From contig JARACJ010000001.1 in assembly GCA_028767165.1 (NCBI GenBank), positions 738,520 to 802,519 on the forward strand: DNA of 64,000 nucleotides, given 5' to 3'. The DNA comes from Proteobacteria bacterium DTSAM18 (GTDB taxonomy: Bacteria; Myxococcota_A; UBA796; GCA-2862545). The notes under the pieces are model-generated. The model made no database searches, was not told the DNA's origin, and saw only the letters and a program-made list of their open reading frames with translations. How positions within the stretch are numbered: position 1 is the stretch's first letter; each line of letters starts with the position of its first letter. Position numbers and translations under genes: made by a program. Shown piece by piece: positions 26,561-35,117 of the stretch.

Positions 26561-27970
26561 CTACCCGACCGGCGGTACAGCCTTGACCACGCGACCGATG
26601 GGATCGCAGTCTACCCGACCCGCGGCCCGAAGCAGAGTACTGGACTCCACGACCTTGTGCTCGGGCTGGGCAGAGGCCCTGCTCACCTCGTCGAGGGTGC
26701 CGGGTACATCGCCGATGGCGTCGAGGACCTGCTGGGTCTGGCGGGGCAGCTCGGCATCCGGGTTCAGGCGGAGCTGCACGGCGGCCGGGTGGCCTCCGGT
26801 GTCGCGCCAGAGCTGCGTGGCCTGGCGGGTGTCCATGCCGTGGACGTTCGCCAGGCGCTGGACGGCCTGGAGAGGGAGCTGGGCAGGGGACAGGTGGGTG
26901 GCGCCGAGCTCGGACAGGGCCGCGCTGGGCCGATCGGATCGGATCAGGAACAGGCCCGGGTTGGTGCCCCGGAGGAACCGGCTGGCCTGCTGCACGGCGG
27001 CAGCGGTGAGGGCCGCCTTGTAGACCACGGCGGGGGTACCGTCGGTGGGCAGGGAGCCGGTGGAGGCATCCTTGAAGCGCCCGGAGCGTGCGAGGTTGTA
27101 GACCTCCCGCAGCAGGGAGGCGCGTCCGGAGCCCTCGGGCCCGAACAGCACGATCACTTCGGGACGGTGCCAGCCCTTGCGCAGCGACTGGCGGAGCGCC
27201 ATGCGCGCGGTGGCCTGGCCCACCAGGGCGGAGGGGCGTGCGGGGGCCTCCGCGGTGGCGAGCAGCCGGATGATCGCCGACAGCCGGGGCCGCTGGGTGG
27301 GCTGTGGGGACAGCATCGCCGACAGGGCGCGGTCGAGGGACTCGGGGATGTCCGGGTGCCAGGTGGACAGCGGAAGCGCGGGGACGAACCCGAGGCTGGC
27401 CATGGCCTGGCGACGGAATTCCGCGGGCACGAGACAGCCGTAGATGGTGGCCGCCAGGCTGAAGATGTCGGCGGCGAAGGTGCCCTGCTCCCGGGCCATG
27501 CACTCGGGGGCCACGAACCCGAGGGTTCCGGCCATCTCGCTGGACAGGGGATCGACGAAGACCGGGTGGCCGCCGCGGGCGATGAGGATGTTGGTGGGGG
27601 AGATGTCGCCGTGGAGCACCTTGGCGCCGTGCATGCCCCGCAAGCCCTCCAGGCACTCGAGTGTGAACGTGAGCCAGACCTCGGGCTCCTGGCGCGCGAG
27701 CCATGCGGCGAGGGGCTCGCCCTCGACCCAGTACGTGGCCAGCCAGCGCCCATCGGGAGAGGCGTTGTACAGCCTCGCGACGTGGGGGTGGCGCACCCGC
27801 TGGAACCACAGCGCCTGCTCGAGGATGACCCGCTGGCCGAAGGGGCTTCGGGACACCTTCAGGCAGACCTCCCCATCGGGACCGGTGGCCCGGTACAGGT
27901 TGAAGTGGGGCGTGGCGTGGAACTGGGGACCCAGGACGAAGGGGCCCAGCTGACGTGGAGGTGTGCTCAT
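26561..27970 (-). CDS. degenerate Hanks-type kinase fused to a P-loop domain
   Basis: Residues 10-240 are a protein kinase fold: VCLKVS (Lys38), the HGDISPTN catalytic loop (Asp122, Asn127) and VAPEC. The glycine loop is lost (GPQFHATPHFN) and DFG is replaced by VDPLSS (139-144). Residues 248-400 look like a small STAND/AAA ATPase with VLFGPEGSGRASLL at 274-287, where the Walker A Lys is Arg283. The C-terminal ~70 residues look helical. The protein is probably a pseudokinase or weak kinase with a signalling role. It lies 10 bases upstream of the acyltransferase gene, so it may be cotranscribed with the lipid genes. Confidence 0.75.
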   Translation of the reverse strand: MSTPPRQLGPFVLGPQFHATPHFNLYRATGPDGEVCLKVSRSPFGQRVILEQALWFQRVRHPHVARLYNASPDGRWLATYWVEGEPLAAWLARQEPEVWLTFTLECLEGLRGMHGAKVLHGDISPTNILIARGGHPVFVDPLSSEMAGTLGFVAPECMAREQGTFAADIFSLAATIYGCLVPAEFRRQAMASLGFVPALPLSTWHPDIPESLDRALSAMLSPQPTQRPRLSAIIRLLATAEAPARPSALVGQATARMALRQSLRKGWHRPEVIVLFGPEGSGRASLLREVYNLARSGRFKDASTGSLPTDGTPAVVYKAALTAAAVQQASRFLRGTNPGLFLIRSDRPSAALSELGATHLSPAQLPLQAVQRLANVHGMDTRQATQLWRDTGGHPAAVQLRLNPDAELPRQTQQVLDAIGDVPGTLDEVSRASAQPEHKVVESSTLLRAAGRVDCDPIGRVVKAVPPVG

Positions 27971-28040
27971 GTCGCCTTCGGGGGAACGGGCTTCATCCTA
28001 GCAGGCGCGCTCGGCAGGACCCAAGGCCGCCGTACACGTT

Positions 28041-28535
28041 ATGGAGGGGCGCCTGGAGGAGCCCTTGACGCCACCGCTTCACATCGTCCTGTACCATCCG
28101 GAGATCCCGCCCAACACGGGCAACATCGGCCGCCTGTGCCTGGGCCTGGGGCTTCGGCTCCACGTGGTCCATCCCATCGGCTTCTCGATGGACGAGAAGG
28201 CCGTCCGGCGCGCGGGACTGGATTACTGGAAGCACGTCGACCTGCAGGAGCACGAGAGCGAGGAGGCCTTCTGGCAGTGGGCCGAAGGGCGCAGGGTGCA
28301 CCTGTTCTCCTCCCGTACGGAGCGGCCCTACACGGCCTGCGACTACCAGCCCGGCGACGTCCTGGTGTTCGGCCGCGAGACCACCGGCCTGCCCCGTGAG
28401 CTCGTCGAGGAGAAGGGCGCCTGGACCATCCCGATGACCGGTCCCATCCGCTCCCTGAACCTGTCCAACGCCGTCGCGGTGGTCACCTACGGCGCCATGG
28501 CGAAGGTCCAGCCCTCCCTGTTCGAGGCGCCCTGA
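28041..28535 (+). CDS. trmL: tRNA (cytidine/uridine-34-2'-O)-methyltransferase TrmL
   Basis: This SPOUT methyltransferase modifies the wobble base of certain leucine tRNAs. It has HIVLYHPEIPPNTGNIGR at the start, LDYWKHV, VLVFGRETTGLP and IPMTGPIRSLNLSNAVAVVTYGA at the knot. The family normally starts only 1-2 residues before the IVLY strand, so TTG 28065 with GGAGG (28055-28059) 5 bases before it is a good alternative to ATG 28041. The stop overlaps the start of manC (TGATG). Confidence 0.93.
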   Translation: MEGRLEEPLTPPLHIVLYHPEIPPNTGNIGRLCLGLGLRLHVVHPIGFSMDEKAVRRAGLDYWKHVDLQEHESEEAFWQWAEGRRVHLFSSRTERPYTACDYQPGDVLVFGRETTGLPRELVEEKGAWTIPMTGPIRSLNLSNAVAVVTYGAMAKVQPSLFEAP

Positions 28536-29548
28536 TGCAGGCGCTCTGGTCGGTCATCCTCGCCGGCGGCCGGGGCACCCGGTTGTGGCCCTGGTCCCGG
28601 CTGGCGCGCCCCAAGCCCTGCCTGCCCACGCCTGACGGTCCTTCGATGATCGAGGCCACCCTTCGCCGCGTGCCCACGCCGCCGGAGCGCACCCTGGTCA
28701 TCACCGGGGAGCCCATGGGGGAGGCGGTACGCGAGGTGCTGCCCGATCTGCCGGCCGGGAACATCCTGGTGGAGCCCTCGGCCCGGGGAACCGGACCGGC
28801 CATCGCCTGGGCCGCGGAGGAGGTGGCGCGCCGGGGGGGAGACGCCCTCGCGGTCTTTCCCTGCGATCACCTGGTGGAGCCCGTGGAGGTCTTCCAGGCC
28901 AGCGTCGCCCGCGCTGTGGAGCGGGTACAGGCAGGGGATGGCCTCGTCCTGCTCGGCATCGACCCCACGCACCCGGCGAGCGCCTACGGCTACATCCGGG
29001 CCGACGAGGCGACGGGGAAGGTGCGTGGATTCGTGGAGAAGCCTCCCGCGGCGATCGCCGAGCAGCTCCTGCAGGAGGGGAACTGCTGGTGGAACGCGGG
29101 TATAACGGTATCATCCGTGCGTTTCCTCCGGGAGCAGGTCCGCCGACACCTGCCTGGAACCTGGCGGATGATGCAGGGCCTGCAGCAGGGACGTCCCGTG
29201 GCGTCCCTGTGGTACGAGGCCGAGCCCCTGGCGTTCGATCACGGCATCCTCGAGCGGGCCGATCACCTGGAGATGGTGCCCTGCGCCGCGCGCTGGTCCG
29301 ACGTCGGCACATGGGAGTCGATGGGGCAGTGGCTGCAGCCGGGTCCCCTCGGACGTCAGCGGGTCGTCGAAGGCCGGGCACTGGAAGGCGGCGACCACAT
29401 CGTCCATGCTCCCGGACACCGGGTGCTCACGGTGGGCCTGTCGGATCTGCTGGTGGTCTGTTCCGACGACGTGCTGCTTGTGGCGCGTCGGGAAGACGCG
29501 TCGAAGGTTCCCGAGCTGCTCGGTCAGCTCGGGGAGGAGTGGGAGTAG
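28535..29548 (+). CDS. manC: mannose-1-phosphate guanylyltransferase
   Basis: The enzyme makes GDP-mannose from mannose-1-phosphate and GTP. It has SVILAGGRGTRLWPWSR (nucleotide loop), RPKPCLP, VEPSARGTGPAIA, FPCDH (metal Asp), FVEKP and WWNAGI, in the standard order. At 337 residues it is the short form without the phosphomannose isomerase domain. It is translationally coupled to trmL and is followed after 2 bases by gmd, so the pair supplies GDP-mannose and its 4-keto derivative. Confidence 0.92.
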   Translation: MQALWSVILAGGRGTRLWPWSRLARPKPCLPTPDGPSMIEATLRRVPTPPERTLVITGEPMGEAVREVLPDLPAGNILVEPSARGTGPAIAWAAEEVARRGGDALAVFPCDHLVEPVEVFQASVARAVERVQAGDGLVLLGIDPTHPASAYGYIRADEATGKVRGFVEKPPAAIAEQLLQEGNCWWNAGITVSSVRFLREQVRRHLPGTWRMMQGLQQGRPVASLWYEAEPLAFDHGILERADHLEMVPCAARWSDVGTWESMGQWLQPGPLGRQRVVEGRALEGGDHIVHAPGHRVLTVGLSDLLVVCSDDVLLVARREDASKVPELLGQLGEEWE

Positions 29549-29550
29549 GC

Positions 29551-30510
29551 ATGGCCAAGGCGTTGATCACGGGCATCACGGGACAGGACGGAAGCTACCT
29601 GGCCGACCACCTGCTGCAGCTCGGCTACGAGGTGCACGGCATCGTCCGACGCAGCAGCTCGCCCAACCCCTGGCGCATCGCCCACCTCGAGGATCGGGTG
29701 ACCCTGTGGGACGGCGACATGCTCGACATGGCGAGCCTGCTGCAGGTCCTCGACGCGGTGCGCCCGACCGAGATCTACAACCTGGCCGCCCAGAGCTTCG
29801 TCGGCCGCTCCTGGCGGGAGCCGGTCTACACCGCCGAGGTCAACGGGGTGGGGGCCCTGCGCCTGTTCGAGGCGGCCCGCGTGCTGGTGCCGCAGGCCCG
29901 CATCTACCAGGCCTCCACCTCCGAGATGTACGGCAACCTGCCGAGCGACACGATCACGGCCAGGGGGCCGTTCGCCCCCCGCAGCCCCTACGGCAACGCC
30001 AAGCTCTTCGCCCACACCTCCGCGGTCAACATGCGGGAGTCCCACGGGCAGTTCGTGGCCTGCGGCATCCTGTTCAACCACGAGTCCCCCCGCCGCGGGG
30101 AGGAGTTCGTCACCCGCAAGGTCACCCGAGGCGCCGCCCTGGCGAAGCTCGGCCGCATCCGCGAGCTGCCCATGGGCAACCTCGAGGCCCGCCGGGACTG
30201 GGGCTGGGCCCCGGACTACGTCCGCGCGATGCACCTGCTGCTGCAGCACGACGAGCCCGTCGACGTGATGGTCGCCACCGGCCGCAGCCACTCCGTCCGC
30301 GAGCTGTGCGAGGCGGCGTTCTCCCACGTGGGGCTCGACTACCGTGACGTCGTCACGAAGGACCCCCGCTTCTTCCGCCCCGCGGAGGTCGACGCACTGC
30401 TCGGCGACCCCACCGACGCCGAGCGCCTCCTGGGCTGGAAGCCGCAGGTCACGTTCGAGGAGATGGTCCGCCGCATGGTCGACGCCGACCTGGCCGACCT
30501 GCAGGGGTAG
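29551..30510 (+). CDS. gmd: GDP-mannose 4,6-dehydratase
   Basis: This extended short-chain dehydrogenase converts GDP-mannose to GDP-4-keto-6-deoxymannose, the precursor of GDP-fucose or GDP-rhamnose. Motifs are ITGITGQDGSYLADHLL, YNLAAQSFVGRSW, ASTSEMYG and the catalytic SPYGNAK, followed by the FNHESPRRGEEFVTRK segment typical of Gmd and RDWGWAPDYV. The 319-residue length is slightly short but complete. The start is set by ATG 29551, which lies 2 bases after manC ends and precedes the Rossmann strand directly. The sugar transferases are not here. Confidence 0.95.
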   Translation: MAKALITGITGQDGSYLADHLLQLGYEVHGIVRRSSSPNPWRIAHLEDRVTLWDGDMLDMASLLQVLDAVRPTEIYNLAAQSFVGRSWREPVYTAEVNGVGALRLFEAARVLVPQARIYQASTSEMYGNLPSDTITARGPFAPRSPYGNAKLFAHTSAVNMRESHGQFVACGILFNHESPRRGEEFVTRKVTRGAALAKLGRIRELPMGNLEARRDWGWAPDYVRAMHLLLQHDEPVDVMVATGRSHSVRELCEAAFSHVGLDYRDVVTKDPRFFRPAEVDALLGDPTDAERLLGWKPQVTFEEMVRRMVDADLADLQG

Positions 30511-30526
30511 GCCCAAGAACGCGAAA

Positions 30527-30544
30527 CCCCGCCATCAGGCGGGG
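30527..30544. terminator. hairpin after gmd
   Basis: CCCCGCC (30527-30533) and GGCGGGG (30538-30544) make a 7-bp stem with a 4-base loop 17 bases after the gmd stop, preceded by GAAA and between convergent genes. Confidence 0.65.
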
Positions 30545-30571
30545 CAGGAGCGAGCGTCGCAGTCCTTCGGA

Positions 30572-31159
30572 CTACTCCTCTCGCTCGTCCATCTTTCCAT
30601 CTCCATCCGTGTCGCGACCCATGCGGATGACCTTGCCGTCCTCGTCGAACCGCTCCCAGGTGTCGATCATGCCGTCGAAGGTGGTGTCGCGCTCCTTGCG
30701 GTCGATGCGCGTGCTTCCGGCGTCGGTCTTGATGTAGTGGAAGTAGATGTCGGCGTTGCCGTCGTTGTTCGAGTCCATCTCGGACAGGATGCGCAGGCCG
30801 TCCTGGTAGTGATCGCGGGTGTCGATCAGGCCGTCGAAGTCCTTGTCCATCTCCTCGAGCTTCAGTACGCCGTCTTCGCTGTAGTGCTGGATCATGTCGA
30901 AGGAGCCGTTCATGTCGAGATCGATCTTCTTCATGACGAGCAGGCGGGGGCCGGCGCTGCGCTCACGCCAGTGGTTCTCGACGTTGGGCTTGCCGTCGCC
31001 GTTGAGATCGACGAGCTGCATGATCATGTCGGGCTCGTCGAGACGGATCTCAGAGACCTTGCGCATGTCCTGGTTCTTGCGGGACTTCGAGGCGTTCTTG
31101 GGGCCGCAGGCGCTTGCGAGCAGGAGCAGGGAAGCGAGGGCAGTCGTCGTGCGCAGCAT
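30572..31159 (-). CDS. lipoprotein with calcium-binding-type DxDxDG repeats
   Basis: The signal peptide ends in LASAC (Cys18). The mature part is six repeats of about 20-25 residues built on Ca-binding loops: DLNGDGKPN, DLDMNGSFD, DKDFDGLID, DSNNDGNAD, DTTFDGMID and DTDGDGKMD. These resemble dockerin or thrombospondin type-3 loops. Two or three loops are imperfect. It is likely a surface or periplasmic lipoprotein that needs calcium to fold. It is transcribed toward gmd and away from the REC-kinase gene, so the 146-base gap on its right holds both promoters, though I cannot identify them. Confidence 0.85.
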   Translation of the reverse strand: MLRTTTALASLLLLASACGPKNASKSRKNQDMRKVSEIRLDEPDMIMQLVDLNGDGKPNVENHWRERSAGPRLLVMKKIDLDMNGSFDMIQHYSEDGVLKLEEMDKDFDGLIDTRDHYQDGLRILSEMDSNNDGNADIYFHYIKTDAGSTRIDRKERDTTFDGMIDTWERFDEDGKVIRMGRDTDGDGKMDEREE

Positions 31160-31305
31160 CGATTGTCTTCCATGTCAGGAGAGGTGTGGGCCGAGTGTAG
31201 CGAAATGCGTCTGTCATGCCAATCGGTGGAGAGGCGGGGCGGGGATCCCATCCAGGTGGGCAGACGTGATACCGTCCGACAGGCGTGGTTGGATGACTAG
31301 GCGGA

Positions 31306-32487
31306 GTGCCCGTGGAACAGACGCAGCCGACGAAGAGTCGTTTGGTGATTGTGGATGATGAACCCGTCATCCTCAGCCTGCTCGGACAGTTGTTCGACAA
31401 CGACTTCGATGTCTACATGTACAGTGCCGGAGAGGACGCCACGCGTGGAATGCACGAGCATGGCGTGGACATCCTCCTCACTGACAAAAATCTTCCCGAT
31501 GTGGGCGGCCTTGAGCTTCTCGAGCGCTGCAAGGCGCTTCAGCCGGATGCCGAGGTGCTGCTCATCACGGGCTACGCCTCCCTCGATTCCGCGCTCGCCG
31601 CGCTCGAGAAGGGGGCCTTCGACTACATCGTCAAACCGCCCAAGTCGATCTTCGAGGTCAAGCGCAAGGTCGAGGCGGCGCAGGAGAAGCAGCGCCTGTC
31701 CCGCCAGAACGTCGACCTCGTGCACCAGCTCAAGACCCAGAACCTCGAGCTGAAGAACACCCTCGACGAGCTCAAGCGGGTGCAGTCCGAGCTCATCCAG
31801 TCCGAGAAGCTCGCCGGCATCGGTACCCTGGCTGCGGGCGTGGCCCACGAGGTGGCCTCGCCGCTGTTCGGGGTGCTCGGTCTGGCCGAGGCCATCGTGG
31901 AGGAGTCCGACGTCGAGACCATCCACGGCTTCGCGAGCGAGATCATCGAGTACAGCACCGCCATCAAGGACATCGTCACGGAGCTGCGGGGCTACGTCCG
32001 CACCCCCAACGAGCGCGACGAGGATCGTGCCGACGTCCAGCAGGTGATCGCCCAGGCGCGGCGCCTGGTCACCCGCAGCTTCGGTATCGACGACGACGTC
32101 ATCGACGTGAAGGACGCCCACGTGCCCGCGGTGGCGGCTCACGCCGGCCAGCTGCAGCAGGTGTTCGTCAACCTGTTCAAGAACGGGGTCGAGGCGTGCA
32201 TGGACGAGGGCCGCGAGCCCCGGGTGCATGTCGCCATGGGCAGCGAGGCCGAGGGCACCGTGTGGATCGAGGTGGCCGACGAGGGTCCGGGCATCTCGTC
32301 CGACCACGCCCACGACATCTTCGATCCCTTCTACACGACCAAGCCGCCCGGAAAGGGCACCGGGCTCGGTCTCAACATCGTGTACCGCATCCTCACCAGG
32401 TACCGGGGCCGCGTGAGCCTCGTCAGCGGCGAAGGGGAGGGCGCGCGGTTCCGCATCGAGCTGCCCACGGTGAAGGCCAGCGCATGA
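31306..32487 (+). CDS. receiver-histidine kinase hybrid without membrane segment
   Basis: Residues 10-125 are a receiver domain (VIVDDEP, the phosphate-accepting Asp in LLTDKNLPD, ITGYAS, and the Lys in IVKPP). A coiled-coil linker (~130-165) leads to a HisKA box AAGVAHEVASP and a complete ATPase domain with the FVNLFKNGVEA N-box, VADEGPGIS and KGTGLGLNIVYRI. No membrane helix or signal peptide is present, so it is a cytoplasmic hybrid. GTG 31306 is used, but GTG 31312 with GGAG 5 bases before is equally good. The stop overlaps the next kinase gene (ATGA), which it may control. Confidence 0.9.
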   Translation: MPVEQTQPTKSRLVIVDDEPVILSLLGQLFDNDFDVYMYSAGEDATRGMHEHGVDILLTDKNLPDVGGLELLERCKALQPDAEVLLITGYASLDSALAALEKGAFDYIVKPPKSIFEVKRKVEAAQEKQRLSRQNVDLVHQLKTQNLELKNTLDELKRVQSELIQSEKLAGIGTLAAGVAHEVASPLFGVLGLAEAIVEESDVETIHGFASEIIEYSTAIKDIVTELRGYVRTPNERDEDRADVQQVIAQARRLVTRSFGIDDDVIDVKDAHVPAVAAHAGQLQQVFVNLFKNGVEACMDEGREPRVHVAMGSEAEGTVWIEVADEGPGISSDHAHDIFDPFYTTKPPGKGTGLGLNIVYRILTRYRGRVSLVSGEGEGARFRIELPTVKASA

Positions 32488-34247
32488 GGCTGTGGCTTCG
32501 TGTCACCCTCATCATGTGCCTCGTGGCCGTGGTGCCCGTGGTACTCACGGGCGCCCTGGCGTTGCAGGCCTCCCACCGTACCGAACGGGTCCGTACCGAG
32601 GAGGCCGTCACCACCGAGGCCATCGGCATGGCGACCCTCGCGGCGGCCTGGATCGACACGCAGGACAAGGTGGCGGAGACCTGGACGTCCGCCTACGACC
32701 GCGACGAGGTCGTCCGCGCGGGCGTGCCCGGCATGCTCGGTCACATGCAGGCGATCTACCGGGCCATCGACGGGGCCTACCTGGTGGTGTGGCTCGACGA
32801 CACCGTGGCCGAGGTGCCGCCTCCGGTCCACCTCGGACCAGGCCAGGCACAGGGCTCCGGGGAGTTCGCCGATCGCCGCCGGGTGGGGGCCGACGAGCTC
32901 GCATGGGGCCTCGCGCGCTTCGCGCCCGGTGGGCCGGAGGGCTGGACCCTCCTCGACGGCCCCGGGGGAGAGCCCCTGATCCGGCTCGTGCTGCGCTCCA
33001 ACGGCTACCACCTCGGGGTGCTGCTGGACGCCGCGCCGCTGCTCCGTCACGTACGGTCCTCCGGCGCCGACGCATGGGCCCTGCACGATCCCGCCGGCGC
33101 CACGCTCCATTCGGGCGAGCCGTCCCTCGAGGCCGCGCTGGGCCTCGGGCCCGCCGCTGGACAGCGGGGCGTCCAGCGCTGGTGGCACGACGAGCAGACC
33201 GCCCTGGCCACGGTCTCCCTCGACGAGCCCGCCTGGTACCTCACCGTGGCCCGGGTCCACGAGGCCGCCGCCGCGAGTGGCCTGATCCTCACCGAGACCC
33301 TCGCGGTCGTCGTGCTCGCCCTCGGCGTGGTCATGCTGCTCGGGGTGGCGCTCCGCCTGGAGATCACCCGTCCCGTGCAGGCGCTCATGCGGGACGTGGG
33401 CCTGGTGGCCGAAGGAGACTACGGCCGCAAGCTCGAGTGGGCGCGCCTCGACGAGCTCGGCGACCTCGCCCGGGCCTTCGACGATCTGAGCGAGTCCCTC
33501 GCGGAGCACGAGCAGGAGAACCTCGCCCAGGCCGAGGAGATCCGCGCCTTCAACCGTGACCTGCAGGACATGGTCGAGGAGCGCACCCGGGAGCTCAAGG
33601 AGGCCCAGGCCGAGCTCGTCCAGGCCGGCCAGTTCGCGGCCATCGCGGAGGTGAGCGCCGGCCTCGCCCACGAGCTCAACAACCCCCTGGCATCCATCCT
33701 CGGCTACCTGCAGCTGATCCGGTCGGGGGCCGAGCCGAGTCCCGCCATCCTCGAGATCCTCGAGACGGAGGCACAGCGGTGCCGCACGGTCCTCGCGGCG
33801 ATGGCACGGTTCGGCGAGGGGCGCGTCGACGCCACCGGCTTCGAGCGGGTGCCCCTCGACGAAGTGCTCCACGAGCAGGTCGCACGGCACCGTCCCACCT
33901 TCGAGCGTCGGGGCGTCTCCGTCACGTGGGTCCGTCCCCCGCAGGGCTGCGTCGTGAAGTCCGATCGCATGTTGCTCGATCGCCTGCTTCTCTCGGCGCT
34001 CGAGGCGCTTCGCGCCGGTCTCGGCGCGGGCAGTTCGCTCCGTATCGAGCTGGCGTCCTCCGATGGTGCCGCCCAGGTGTCGTTTGCGTGTAGCGTCCCC
34101 TTGGGGCAAGGATCCGCCGGGGACGACTGGCAGGCCGCGGGTTCGCAGGTCTGGTTGTCCCGCCGCCTCGCCGATCTGCTCGGCGGCAGTCTCACGGAGA
34201 AGGACGGCGCCGGCACCACGTGGGTGTTGGAGCTGCCGGAGGGCTGA
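32484..34247 (+). CDS. membrane histidine kinase with degraded ATPase domain
   Basis: The protein has 587 residues. TM1 is at about 4-26, a periplasmic sensor domain follows (to ~270), then TM2 near 273-293, a HAMP-like segment (LRLEITRPVQALM), a coiled coil, and HisKA box SAGLAHELNNP. In the catalytic domain the N-box Asn is replaced (LLLSALEAL) and the DxGxG box is unrecognisable (CSVPLGQG), so it probably cannot bind ATP normally. It may serve as a sensor and phosphotransfer partner for the hybrid kinase whose stop it overlaps. The start is ATG 32484, at the ATGA junction. Confidence 0.87.
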   Translation: MRLWLRVTLIMCLVAVVPVVLTGALALQASHRTERVRTEEAVTTEAIGMATLAAAWIDTQDKVAETWTSAYDRDEVVRAGVPGMLGHMQAIYRAIDGAYLVVWLDDTVAEVPPPVHLGPGQAQGSGEFADRRRVGADELAWGLARFAPGGPEGWTLLDGPGGEPLIRLVLRSNGYHLGVLLDAAPLLRHVRSSGADAWALHDPAGATLHSGEPSLEAALGLGPAAGQRGVQRWWHDEQTALATVSLDEPAWYLTVARVHEAAAASGLILTETLAVVVLALGVVMLLGVALRLEITRPVQALMRDVGLVAEGDYGRKLEWARLDELGDLARAFDDLSESLAEHEQENLAQAEEIRAFNRDLQDMVEERTRELKEAQAELVQAGQFAAIAEVSAGLAHELNNPLASILGYLQLIRSGAEPSPAILEILETEAQRCRTVLAAMARFGEGRVDATGFERVPLDEVLHEQVARHRPTFERRGVSVTWVRPPQGCVVKSDRMLLDRLLLSALEALRAGLGAGSSLRIELASSDGAAQVSFACSVPLGQGSAGDDWQAAGSQVWLSRRLADLLGGSLTEKDGAGTTWVLELPEG

Positions 34248-34248
34248 C

Positions 34249-35109
34249 ATGGTCAGGGAGTCCCGATGGGTCTGGTTGCTGGTGACGGTGGGCGTCGTGC
34301 TCGTCGGCACCGGCCTGTGGACGCTGTATCGGGTGCTCAATCCGGCCTTCATGATCCTGGAGACCCAAGGCGAGGTCTACCGCGTCAGTGGCGGTGAGGA
34401 CGCTTTCGTCGAGGTCGGCGACGTGCTGGCGTCCGGCGAGCGGCTGCGCACCTCGGAGGGCGCTCGTGCGGTGGTGGGGGCCGGGTCCTCCGTGTCCTTC
34501 GAGGTCGACGGCAACACCCTCGTGGGCTTCGAGCGGGAGCCCTGGTCCTCCGACGTCGGGCTGGCCCTCGAGTCCGGTGTCGTGCGCGCCACCGTGCGGG
34601 AGGGAGGCCCCCTGCTGCGCATGAAGTCCGGCACCCAGCAGGTGGTGACCCAGGCGCCGGCCACCATCCGCATGTCCCGCAAGGGAGACGCCACGGGCGT
34701 CCTCATCGAGGAGGGGGAGGCCCGCATCGACGGACCCTCCGGTCAGACCACGGGCGAGCCCGGTCAGGAGGTGCTGATGTTCGACGACGGCCTCGTCTGG
34801 CCCTCGAACCAACCCGTGGCCGATCTCCTCAAGGTCCGCTGGCCCGAGAAGGCCACCGCCACGGAACCGGTGTGGATCCGCGGGCAGACCTCGCCACGGG
34901 CCACCGTGCGCCTGAAGGGCTATCCCATGGCGGAGGTCCAGGCGGATGAGGACGGACGCTTCGCCGTCCAGGTACCCTTGCGTCAGGGCGCCAACGAGTT
35001 GCACCTGGAAGTGACCCACGCGGTCGGGGGGACCCTATCGGAGTCCATCGTCCTTCACACCGAGACCGGAGACATCCTCCGCGAAGTGGAGCTGCAGTAC
35101 GAGCCCTGA
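34249..35109 (+). CDS. FecR-domain membrane protein
   Basis: The 286-residue protein has an N-terminal membrane helix (about 7-28, WLLVTVGVVLVGTGLWTLY). A FecR-type domain follows: GEVYRVSG, DVLASGERLRTSEGARAVVGAGSSVSFEVDGNT, then repeated beta strands. The C-terminal half is a second beta domain (VWIRGQTSPRATVRLKG...GANELHLEVTH) like a PEGA or Ig fold. FecR domains usually sit in envelope proteins, often next to signalling genes. It starts two bases after the histidine kinase and is followed after 8 bases by a large secreted protein, so the three probably act together. Confidence 0.8.
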   Translation: MVRESRWVWLLVTVGVVLVGTGLWTLYRVLNPAFMILETQGEVYRVSGGEDAFVEVGDVLASGERLRTSEGARAVVGAGSSVSFEVDGNTLVGFEREPWSSDVGLALESGVVRATVREGGPLLRMKSGTQQVVTQAPATIRMSRKGDATGVLIEEGEARIDGPSGQTTGEPGQEVLMFDDGLVWPSNQPVADLLKVRWPEKATATEPVWIRGQTSPRATVRLKGYPMAEVQADEDGRFAVQVPLRQGANELHLEVTHAVGGTLSESIVLHTETGDILREVELQYEP

Positions 35110-35117
35110 TCCTGGGC

